Origin: Lithospermum erythrorhizon
Taxonomy: Eukaryota; Streptophyta; Magnoliopsida; Boraginales; Boraginaceae
DNA: 64,000 bases
Direction of reading: 5' to 3'
Assembly: GCA_019722365.1 (NCBI GenBank)
Contig: JADFUC010002282.1
Location: forward strand, 247,239 to 311,238
A program made the position numbers and the translations under genes. Positions 25,230-36,129 of the stretch are shown here, in pieces; the stretch's first letter is position 1; each line of letters starts with the position of its first letter. A model generated the notes under the pieces. It had not been told where the DNA came from. It made no database searches and saw only the letters and a list, made by a program, of their open reading frames with translations.

Positions 25230-27372
25230 AAAATCGGGTTATGTTAATTGCCCTAATATGATACCTGCACAATTCTTAATAAAATTTTAAGTATTTACCA
25301 CATGTAATGTGTTACAACTTATAATGTGAGAAGTTACGTCCATTTAATATGAAATTAATGTATTACAACTTATAATGGTGGAGAGTTACGGTCCATTAAT
25401 AAGGTTTTTGTTCATTAATAGTTCATTAATGATTAAAAATACAAATTATACCATTTTATGATATATTTTCTTTTTTTTTTGGTACATTTTAGGTAATACA
25501 TACCATTTTATCTAAAAAAAATTATTAATATCAATTATATAATCTTATTTTTAACTTTATAATTTGTACCACCTTTGTTTCGCTAACAAATTTTATTATT
25601 ATTCTAATTCAAGTGTGTGTATAGAATAATATTGGTATATATTTTTTTTTTTTGAATTTTTTAATCATTTAAGAATATATATCATTTTTACATCAAATCG
25701 GACATATTAAAAATTAATAAACACGGGATGTAACTATAACCGCTTCCTTACAATGTCCCCAAACTATTTTCTGGTTAATACAAAGATATACTACGTAATA
25801 CGTAACATTTTCAATTTTTTTTAAATAAATTTCATATGTATTATAATGTTGCATTTGTACTTATATACGAGCTATATATTCCCTCTATTTCATAATAGAT
25901 GATTGCCAGATAAAAAAATATTTTATTAAGCGACCGCGAAGTTTTACACCGAGATTGTAAAAACTATATTGGAAAGTAATTAAAAACTATAAAGTAAAAA
26001 AATTTCCAGATAATTATTTCTGACATGAAGAAGTACTTAATTACTAATAATGTAGTCACACGAGAGGAAGAGTTGGCCGTTTGATTATTAGCATATATGT
26101 GATGCATACTAAAAATGGGATGGTGGGGAATACACCATTTATTATTTGTCTAGCTCTTTGGTGAAAAGAACACAATTGAACGCTCCCTTAATCACTTTTG
26201 GTTCCTATTTAATTGGTATGATTTTTAGATGCTTAAACTCCATCTTTCAGCTCTTCCTTTCATGAAAGTCCTCATATTTTTATTTATAGCGAAGCAAATA
26301 AGAGAGATGACAATCTCCCGTCACTTTCTTACTCTACTCCCCCCTTTTAGAAAAGTAGCCACTATGAGCGGCCCGCTTATATGAGCTGCTTCTGGACGGT
26401 TTTAGACAGTGGCCCAAATTTAATCTTAATCTTAATATTTTATATATCATGCGATTTATGTCGTTATTGGCTGTGAATCGATCAAATTAAGCAAAGAAAC
26501 GCTACAGTTTAGTGATTTTTATTAAATGATCCTTCTTCTTATTTGCGCTTATAATCGACGTTTATTTTCAATACGCAAATTCAAAACAGCGCCTCTATTT
26601 GTATAAAATTATTTTCATGATTTGGAAGTGCCCATTCAAAACCCATTTGGCCCTAAATAAATTAGTTAAACAACTTTAAAAAAATGCATCAATGTGTTTT
26701 AGTTGATCCGTTAACACTGTTATACACAATTTAGGATCGATAAAATAATAGACTGATTACTTTTACCTTTATTTTTATTTTTTTCACTTTTAATTACTAC
26801 TAATAAACGATTGTATGGCCAGGCGCACATTTGAGACTGCAGTTATTCCCACTTCAAAGCATTCACCTTAAAATATTTATCGCCTTTTTTAATTGGTTGC
26901 TTAAAGATAATAAATTAAACTTACATTTTCAGCATCTTTTGACATGCTTTTATTTCAAATTATCAAACAACCAAAGATATAGCTTCAATTAATTGTCATT
27001 TTATATTTTTAATGTGATTTTTTTCTTAATTTATGCCAAGCAAATACAAAACAATTAAAAAACAAATGAGCAGAAAAGAAGACAAAGAGTTTTTTTTTTT
27101 GCAATATTTTCAATGAATGCTTGAAATAATTTATTAAATGAAACTAATTTGTATATTTTATATGTTTATTTAGTTTTATTACTATAAAAAATATATATTA
27201 GCTTTACTAAAAAGTATCTCATTTTATATCTATATTCCGTATATTATGATCTTCGCTTTTTTATGATATGACCTTGACTATGAGTGCCTAAACGAATAAT
27301 GTCACACATACATTATTTTTCATTTTTTCCTACCTGGAAAAGTTAATTAATTAAAAATAATGTACTAGCTAG
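25230..27372. other. AT-rich DNA upstream of the NPF gene, with a tandem duplication
   Basis: No gene was recognised. A diverged tandem duplication of about 57 bp lies at about 25303-25405, both copies carrying 't(g/a)ttacaacttataatg', 'agttacg' and 'tccatt(t/a)aat'. A MITE-like end 'attccctctatttcataatagatg' is near 25878. The last few hundred bases probably contain the promoter of the gene starting at 27592. Confidence 0.5.
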
Positions 27373-27591
27373 TACTATATATAGTGTCATGGTCATTTTC
27401 TTCAAGGTCTTATTAGACCATTCCCTTCTTCTCCAATTCTCACTATATAGTAGATTCACACCTTTGATCATTCTTAGTTCTCTTAGCTTCGCTTTGTATA
27501 TTGAGTCTCCTTCCATCACATCTTGTTAACCTCTTAGAGATCACATCTTCAACCGGCCTAAGCTTCCTGGTTGAATATAAAAAGAAGGAAA
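27373..27591 (+). promoter_or_regulatory. Core promoter and 5' UTR of the NPF gene
   Basis: Two TATA-like motifs precede the start codon: 'tactatatatagt' at 27373-27385 and 'cactatatagtag' at about 27441-27453. A C/T-rich leader of plant type follows. The first box would give a leader of about 180 bases. No binding site for a named regulator is claimed. Confidence 0.45.
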
Positions 27592-30500
27592 ATGGTAAGT
27601 TCTTTAATTTTGGTCACATGGTTCATCTTATATTTTACCTTTTGTATTCTTTGCTTTCCTCCAGACATATTGATCGTTCTTTATGCTTAATTATGTAGGA
27701 AGTTGAGAGCCAACAGCATAGCTCATGGGAAGGCTACGTCGATTGCCGGAACCGACCAGCAACCAAAAGCCGCCACGGCGGCATGGCGGCCGCCTCCTTT
27801 GTCTTGGGTATTTATAAATAATTTTGATCCATCCATAATTTCAAAATTATATAATATTCGAAGAAGCTCGAAAAGACTTAATCAACACAATATATATATA
27901 TTTTTGACACGTGATAAGACTAAAAGTCTTGTTATTTATTTTCTATTATATCATCTAAGAACAATTTTGGAATATATATAGTTTAGCCATGTTAAACTAT
28001 TTTGTGTTCTTGTGTAACAACTTTTTATGTTACTTGTCTCATATCACAATATGACACAATAGTGAATTTTCTATCTGTCTTTTAAAACGTAGTTGTGAGA
28101 TTATGGAAAACTAGCATTATTTAGCAAACAAAGCAATTTGGTGTATATATTATCCTTCTAATATTATAATCAGTGACAAACTTCATGGGAACAGCTTTCC
28201 TTCTTGCTCTTCTTGGTGGCGGCTTCATTCTGATGCTTCTCTTCACCACCTTCGTCATCCTCACATGCTGCTTATTGAATTCTAAAAACTACTTACTATT
28301 TTAATAAAATAATAGTAATGTTTGCTGTAATAGAGAGCTCCATATAATTGATTAGATTTTTCTTACTATATTGCCTGAGTGATATGAATGGACATGGTTT
28401 ATGATTGATTTTTCCCATGTTTCAGCCTGCAAAAATTACGGCAGAAAAGATTTTTTATTAAAAATTATCTAGTTTGATTTTTAGTAACTAAAATTCCTAT
28501 CGTAATAAATCTTCTTATTTTAATTAACTCAAATAAATAAATTATTTAAATAATACATATATTTCTCTTGTTATTTCTTTTTCTTTTATTAATTTTTTTT
28601 TATATTTTGGAAAGCTACCTTTCGCTATATTTGCTCGTATAACACATGATTTTTTATTTTCTTTTGCCATAATCATGTGTGAAAACTCGAAAGTAATACT
28701 ACTCTTTATTCACCGTTTGGTGGACTCTTCCTCATTAGTGCCCTTAGTCCACACTTTCTAGTAAATCACATGCAAGATGCTCTGGTCAAGCAAACATGAT
28801 CCCCACTAGCTAGGAGGGTGTTTGACTGTTCGATTTAACTTTCTTAAAAATAACTCTACATTTTTTTCTTTTACAAATTAAATTACTGTAAGAGGTGAAA
28901 CCAATTTATCAATATATATATATACTCCTATGATAAATATCCTCTGCCTTTTTTGCATGCTTTTTGTTATGTATGGTAGTCAAACTTTGAACTGAAAATT
29001 CGAATTTTCTTAGTGCAGCATTGAAGAATTTTACTAACTAAAAATCATATTAATTCTCCGAATGAATTATAATAGTACTATAAAGTTAATTATTGGAGGT
29101 AGTATATATTCGATGAAACTTTCTTGAACGCGTAGGAGAAAGGGAAATGGAGCAATATAGTCAACCATAATCCGTAAGCAAAGCGGAAATATATATTATT
29201 TGTGGGTATAGAGTCATATGACTAAAGACATACAAGTTGAAGCTGATAATGATTTCACGTGTTTGGGTATCCTCCATAATTGTCCCAAATGTTTTATTTC
29301 TATATTTATATGGTATCTCATCACTCTTGCTATTTTCTTAATAGCTTTTAATATAAAATAATCTACATATATCATTACACAATAAATTAAACATAAATTT
29401 CTAAAGGTGGAATGGAGGCCTGTAATTACCTGTCAAAATCAAGTTACTCCTCTTTTTAATATTTGAAGGGTCATCATGTATTTAGAGGATGTCTCATGGG
29501 AAGAGATGGGCACATATATACACCTAAGTTTCTTAATTTCCATTGAGATGAAATGATGTAGATAGAGGAATTGCATTCAACCTTGGTCTCTCCGACCAGT
29601 ATGTCTGCAATCTGGATATGTGAACCAATAGCTCATCACAATTTGGCAAGTAGATAGGCGAGTGAACTATGTATACCTTTGCAGGGCTTTTAGGGCGAAG
29701 CACTATCAAATATATTTGTATAGATCATTTTGCAGATAGTTTTTTAAATTCTTATAACGACATTATCAAGCATTACCTAAAATAATATAAAGACAGAAGA
29801 TGTTGCTGAAATAACGTTACATATTTATCCCGATTGGACGTCTAAAATATAATTTTGAATGTACAAAATTAATGCCAAGATCATATCATTACATGCGATA
29901 ATTTTTGCGACTAAATTATATTACTATCAATGCATCAAACTGTACTCACACGCACTATTTGACAATTATCTTAGATAGGCAATCAAATTTCTTCCACAAA
30001 AACTACCTTTATAATGATTAATGAGGTTGCCGATGTGTATGTTGTCGGAGTTTGCAAGAAATGATCCAGGAAATTATGTTTTGTACCTCAGCTCAATACC
30101 TTCACCTTTCATATGTCACCCACTTATTACTAGACTTATAAATTAAATCATGAATTGAATTAGGTATATCAACAATATATGTTAACATAAACATTAGCAA
30201 AACTAAGTTAGATATATTTAAATGGTGATAGATGATTAATTTCGAACATTTCATGCATTATTATAAAATGTACTCCATATAAATTAAGTAATGTAACTAT
30301 AGTTTAAGACGGATGAGTATATATAAAGTTATATAATTGATCATGCTCATAGCATTTCATGACTTCTTACTTGATTATGATTTATTTAAAGTCAAAATTA
30401 ATTTTTAGTAATTAGTCATATTTCCCAATTTTATTGAGATTAAAATAGAAGTGAAGATGTGGATTGTCCACCCATTCATAGTAAGGTTTTTATGCTATGA

Positions 30501-33290
30501 TTCATTGGATTTGCAGTACCATTACATGATTCTACTTGGCATATGAGTCACTAGAAAGTTTGTTTTTTTATTAGTGCTTGTTGAAATAATGGTCTTCACA
30601 CGTTTTAGTGACAAAATCTTATCAATTATCACCATCATTAGAGTTAAAAGTTGGTTTGACTGGGATTGCTGGTTAGATTACGAAGAAATGATAGAATCAT
30701 ACCCAATTGCATTTGCCACTTTTCCCTTTTTGTAAAGAGTGGTCGAAAGAAACCAGAGGAGATAATGCTTTTCGGAGTATAATTATCATGCAATAATCAT
30801 TTATATATGCTCGTTTACTTCCTATTAAATTGTCATGTTTGATTATTGAATATCAGGCTTACATATGTTTCAATTAATATAAGCCAATCAATTAAATCAA
30901 ATTAAACATATATTAAAAAAAAGTATCCCTAAGAAAAATGCAAATTCTTAATTCACATTCGAATCCTAATGTGATTATTATGTTTTATACTTATTTTTTA
31001 TTTGTACTCAAACTAATGATAGACTTAATTTTGTGTTACTAAAAATAATATAGTAATTATTTAAAAACATTCTTATGAAGCTCGAAGCTTAAGAACGTAT
31101 TAATTCAAACTCACAAAGTGGTGATCAGATTTTTTAGTAATAATCTTGTTATTACAGTTCCCCTATGTTTCTTGTTAGAGAATTTATGGTACTAAAATGT
31201 TTTTTGGTTTTCAAGCTTATAAAAAAAGGGAATATAACTAATATACATGATATTTTGTACATTAATAAACAATGATATCATTGGACAGGTCCTTAGGACC
31301 AGGTGTATGGTCGACATATATTATTAACTATTGTATTTAATAATTTAATTGTTAGCATAACCATTCTATTATTGCACAAATATCCCACTTTTGTGGTTGC
31401 TTTAGTTACCCCATTAGGAATACTTTATTTTCATGTGACTCACGTCAAGATGCCTAAATATTTTGTATATGTTAGGATGAAATATTGAGGACAATTTGTT
31501 TAGGAGCTAAATCCCTTTTTGCTTATACAAGCTTTCAAAAAGTCATACTCTTTAGTTGGCACCTAATTAGTCATTAATCTAAACAAGGCAAACAATTAAC
31601 GACGTAAGAATTAATCATGTAGGAAAAGCTATTAAGTGTAGAGCTTATTATACAATCCATAATTGTAGCAATAACCATATGTTATTATATTGATTAAATT
31701 TTGAGCATTGATCATCCAAGGAAGACGGATTTGTCGATTTCTAACAACATTTTATTGTTGAATTCCTGGGGCTAGTGATTTTAACAGTGCAAGCTAGATC
31801 AAAGTCCTTGAAGCCACCCCAATGCAACCCTCATGAGCCTAACTTGCCTTGTGAACAAGTCCATGGTACCAAAGCTATTTACTGGACTACCTAGCTTTAG
31901 GAGTTATGTGGGCAAAGGGCTGCACCTCATGGAGTTATGAAACAACTATTGTAAGATACACCAAAAGGAAGCAAAGATCAACTTCTTCAATCCACAGGTA
32001 TTCTGCCTTTGCTTGTGGTGCTCTAATTGCAGTAACCTCGTGGTGTGACTTTGAAGACAACAAAGGCTGGGAATGGGGATTCGGAATCTCCACCATCGCC
32101 ATTTTCTTGTCGATTCCTGTCTTTCTTGCTGGTTCAAGATTTTACAGAAACAAGATTCCTACTGGAAGTCCTCTTACCATAATATTGAAGGTGAACATAT
32201 CAATTCCAACATCTCCTACATTTCCTATGCATGATCTTGATTTAATTTTCCAAAAATCAATCTTTTATATAGCCTGAGTGTATGAATGATACATTATTAA
32301 GACTACTTCTCTGATTCAATGTCTATTGTTACACAGGTTATTGTTGCTTCATTACTCAATTCATGCACTTCAAGAAGTTCAACTAACGTTGTAGCTAGCA
32401 TGGCTACAAGCCCTTCCCCTCAATTTTCTTCGTCTCAAGAAGCAGAAAGAGAAGCAAATAACAAGAAAGAGATTGAACCCACTGAAACTCCTACAGACAG
32501 CCTCACATTTTTCAATAGAGCGATAACGGATGAATCAGAATTCAGGGCATTAAAATGCACAGTAAATCAAGTAGAAGATGTCAAGATTGTGATCAAAATC
32601 CTCCCAACATTCGCCTGCACAATCATGCTAAACTGCTGTCTAGCTCAACTCTCTACATATTCAGTCGAATGTGGACATGCTTGTATCTACCAAAGTCCCA
32701 CCAGCCACTCCCATTTTCCTCGTGCTTTTCATCATGATGTTGGCTCCCTCTATGACCATCATCATCCCCTTCAAGCATTTGAGACAAAAACCCAAATGTA
32801 GAATAACTCCATTTGCAACGAATTAAATCTGTCTCATGTCCAATAAGTTAGTATGGCAATGAAAGCGCTTGGTTGAGATCAAGCGCAAGAATGTAGCTAA
32901 TGACGTTGGACTTGATTCGACAAAACCATTGCCTATAACATTTTTCTGGATTGCTTTTCAGTATCTGTTTCTTGGGTCGGCTGATCTTTTCACCTTAGCT
33001 GGATTATTGGAGTTTTTCTTCACAGAAGCAATCGAGTAAAGGAGATCTACAATACTTCACTTTCTTGGGCATCTTTAGCAATGGGGTATTATCTAAGCAC
33101 AGTTATTGTTTCAATAGTGAATAGTGTTACAAGGGATTCCAACAACAAAGCTTGGCTTTCGGGGGAAAACTTGAATCATTATCGCCTGGATTTGTTCTAC
33201 TGGTTGATGTGTGGTTTGAGCACAGTGAATTTCTTGCACTATCTCTTCTGGGCCGTTCGTTACAAGTACAATAGATCAACAAGAGGATAA
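27592..33290 (+). pseudogene. NRT1/PTR FAMILY (NPF), subfamily 4-like transporter, frameshifted
   Basis: NPF proteins are 12-helix plasma- or endomembrane transporters of nitrate, peptides or hormones; subfamily 4 includes abscisic-acid/gibberellin carriers. Exon 1a is the ATG alone (27592-27594) before 'gtaagt'. Exon 1b is 27699-27807 ('RHGGMAAASFVL'). Exon 2 is about 28093-28275 ('ENLA', then 'NFMGTAFLLALLGG'). Exon 3 is about 31754-32190 ('VEFLGLVILTVQARSKSLKP', 'DNKGWEWGFGISTIAIFLSI', 'RNKIPTGSPLT'). Exon 4 is 32337-33290 ('ASLLNSC', 'RALKCTVNQVEDVK', 'FYWLMCGLSTVNFLHYLFWA', stop). The helix-1 region reads E-x-x-E-N, lacking the Arg of the proton-coupling ExxER motif, as in NPF4 members. 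Exons 2, 3 and 4 each have small indels (for example near 28230, 31890, 31970, 32670-32860 and 33030). It is either a pseudogene or a gene seen through sequencing error. Intron 2 is unusually long (about 3.5 kb). Confidence 0.85.
28290..31750. other. Long intron or insertion within the NPF gene
   Basis: About 3.46 kb of AT-rich DNA separates the exon 2 and exon 3 homology. No transposase, LTR pair or RNA gene was recognised. The sequence 'ttattgaattc' at about 28272-28282 (end of exon 2 homology) recurs as 'ttattgttgaattc' at about 31751-31764 (start of exon 3 homology). It would thus be present twice where a continuous gene needs it once. That fits a target-site duplication of an inserted element, but a natural intron with chance similarity is also possible. 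Confidence 0.5.
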
Positions 33291-33906
33291 ATATGTAGAA
33301 ATTGATTAGGCAGTGGAAGAATGTGTAAATGGGACTGCCAAGGCTTGGTGAATTTTGAGACAGGCAGGGATTAATATATACATATATTGTTAAACAGTCC
33401 AATGATTTGTTGGTTTCGATAACATCTGCAGGATCCAACAAGAGGGAATTACAGATGTCTCAGTTATCGGAGTAATCAAGTCATCGGAGGAGTTATTTCT
33501 CACTTAGGCCCTCACTGTTATATTAGAAAATCGATAAACATAATGTTCGATCTTGTCTTTAATTTTGTGAAGTCTGAGTAGCACTGAAGTTTCAATCCAC
33601 ATAAATCAACACCTGAATTTTAATCAATCCAAACATAATCACTTCTCTGACTATAGTTGCAATTCAACTACACAGACGAAGATATTTCTTTTCTGGTTAG
33701 CAATAGCAGATGAATATGATGAAACATAACTTCATTATTTATACAAAAGCAGTTGGCTTGTTGGGGCTTGTCTTAACATGTAACAGCCAAAAAGAATGAG
33801 TATCATTGAGCTTCTTATACTACAAAGAAACAAAGAATCATAATTTCTAAAATCCTTTAAAAGATCAATCAATTAAGAATAGAATTAATCCAATTCTTTC
33901 TTTTAA

Positions 33907-35330
33907 TCAGGTCTTCACCATTTTGATCCACACAGCCTTCCCTGGAATCCCTTCATGAACTACAAACAGCATATAATATCCTGGAGGTGCCAAATTAACT
34001 GTTGGAGGTGCATAAACTGTAACTTTCATAGCTAATACTATGAGCTGCACATCAATTATCTCCAACTCCAAAAGCCTCTGATTCATTGCAAAAGAATGAG
34101 TTGTAAATGAGGGTGCCATCATAGCTATCCTAACCTCTCCTCCTTGATCCATACTCTGCCCAAACGGCAACATGAAATTGATCGAAAACTTCTGGCCGTA
34201 GGATGCAACGTTGCTGACTGCTAGCCCTTCGATTGACAAGATCGATGGCCGAAGATGATCATACACAGAGTCCATATAAGGTGGCTTGAACTCTTCAAGA
34301 CTCAAATCAGTGGGGTACATTACACCAGTAAAATTGTACCTCACATGTGGATTACTCCCACCAACTATTATCCGCCCATCAGGCAACAATATTGCAGATG
34401 AATGATACAACCTCGGCGTCTCAGTCGGGTTAAGGGGTACGAACCGTTTACCCGTATCTTGCCTGGGTCTATACAAAAACCAACCAAACCTGGTCAGCAA
34501 ATTTCCAGCACCATCACATCACCACCAGCAAACATATATCTTGACATATCCAACTAGCATATCTCCATGATCCAAATATGGAAACGGTCTACTTTCAATC
34601 TTCCACAACTCTTGGCCGCTATGTGTCCCTTTCCTGAATTATGCATGCCCCACTTGGCTCCACCACACCATCACCCACCCACTGGACTACCACCAGCCCC
34701 CTTGGGCCAACTGAGTGAACATTAACCGACGAACCAGTTTGATACAGATTATTTTCTTCTATAATATCAGTCGTTTCTTGCAAGAAACTAAGATAAAATA
34801 TGATCAGAATCTCTTATCTCACATTTTGGAAAACTTACAACTAAATTGTCTCCTCTTCCTCAACTATAATGTCCATCTGGCAAGACTGATTTTATACCAT
34901 CTCTTATATTCCAAGCTCTTCAACCCAATCACAGTTTTGATCATTGCATGGTGAAAAAGTTCGAATTTTATTGTCTCCATTATGGTATCCACCAGTTTGA
35001 ATAAGAACACCTTCAGATGAAACTGCAGCTGAAGAACACCATACATCAGTTTGGACCATTAAGGGTCTAAATGAATTGGCATTGATATCATATATAATTG
35101 AATGAGCTGTGCAATCTATGAGGAGTACTTCGTCGTTGAATCGACATTTTCCCGTGGGGTGAGAGAGATTGAGGCCCAAATCTGTCTGCTCAAACATTAC
35201 AACTGTTGCCGTGTAGAAATGTATGTGCATGGCTTGAGACCAGTTTTCTTATGTTTTTACCCATTGATCAAGTGGTTTGATCGCATGTTGTTTCAAAAGT
35301 TTTGAGCTTGGGGAGCTTGAAATGTATTGC
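33907..35330 (-). pseudogene. Glyoxal oxidase / galactose-oxidase-like (GLOX) gene, internally degraded
   Basis: Plant GLOX-like proteins are secreted copper-radical oxidases that make hydrogen peroxide in the wall, for example during pollen development. The N-terminal part (35230-34904) reads 'MHIHFYTATVVMFEQTDLG', 'GKCRFNDEVLLIDCTAHS', 'RPLMVQTDVWCSSAAV' and 'LIQTGGYHNGDNKIR', all strongly GLOX-like. The C-terminal part (34500-33907) has 'RLYHSSAILLPDGRIIVGGS', 'NPHVRYNF', 'TTHSFAMNQR' and a proper stop at 33907-33909; the Tyr-His pair and the later His of the copper site are kept. The roughly 400 bp between contains only out-of-frame shreds ('RWYKSVLPDG', 'EENNLY', 'CGRLK'), about 200 fewer residues than normal, so several Kelch-type blades are lost. 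No clear signal peptide precedes the start. Its 3' end faces the NPF gene 600 bp away. Confidence 0.85.
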
Positions 35331-36129
35331 ATGAGAGGAAGAGATGTGTATAACTGAGGGGGCATTTTCAGTTTCACTGTAGAAATTATGTATAAAGATG
35401 AAGGAGAAAAGGAGAATTCATTAAAGAGAGGAAAATGAGCTCTGGAGGAGATTTTAGATTTTGAACTAGAAATGTATATGAGAGTAGACTATAGATATAA
35501 ACAGTGAAGTTTCAGTTTTAAAAACAAAATTTGAATATGGTATTTGTGTTGAATCATGAACTGTTTTAAGGCATATTGGGATGGAAGACCTGCCTGAATA
35601 TGATTGTCCGTTCCTGCACTGGACGCCATTGTTTGTGAGTCTTAACTGACCAACAAACCCAACAATATATTTTATTGCTAATGTTTATTAGTCCAATAAA
35701 CTCAGTTCCTTTACTCCCACTCATTAGCTGGGCATAACTCATCTGGGCCTAAGTAACAATTGGGCAGATTATGTGTTTGTTTATATGTGTTCCAGGGGGC
35801 ATCTATAGAGTTCAAATTTCATATCTCCAGGAGTCGTATCGATTTTGATTTGCCGAAGTCGACTTTGTAACTACCATTACTTTTAAATCCAACTCATTTA
35901 CACAAACGTGATATACCACCAACCAAGATCAATGATAAAAGGTCAATCTGTTCTATGAATTTGACATATTATACAGGAGCAGTGTAAACAATTTAGCCTC
36001 TATTTTTTTATAGTAGTCATTGTATTATTGCATTCATTCCAAGAATGTTAAAAATTGTATACATTAATTTCACCCTTGTAACCCTTATTCATGACAGGCA
36101 CACATCAATTCATTTTATGATTTTCAACC
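35331..36129. other. Spacer between the GLOX-like and ACS-like genes
   Basis: No gene was recognised. Both neighbours are on the minus strand, so this holds the 5' flank of the GLOX-like locus and the 3' flank of the ACS-like locus. No convincing TATA box or poly(A) signal could be assigned. Confidence 0.5.

Larger units (their letters stand above)
14277..25230 (+). mobile_element. Decayed Ty3/gypsy (Tat-like) LTR retrotransposon, whole
   Basis: The outer limits are set by repeated flanking segments: an LTR-like pair at 14381-14700 and 24391-24730, plus a shorter repeated piece at 14277-14340 and 25153-25230. Between them, on the plus strand, come gag-like, protease/RT-linker, RT-end, RNase H and integrase fragments in normal gypsy order. 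The phrasing of the RT-end and linker regions resembles the Tat (Retand/Ogre) group as I know it. All frames are broken by many indels, so the copy cannot code. A solo LTR of another family interrupts gag. Exact termini and target duplication are unresolved. Confidence 0.75.

Noticed and set aside
27703..27981. 92-codon frame starting inside NPF exon 1b
   Set aside because: It is a different frame from the conserved 'RHGGMAAASFVL' reading and runs on into the intron.
31303..31488. Hydrophobic 61-codon ORF upstream of NPF exon 3
   Set aside because: It lies in AT-rich intron or insertion sequence and does not match any NPF helix or known small membrane protein.
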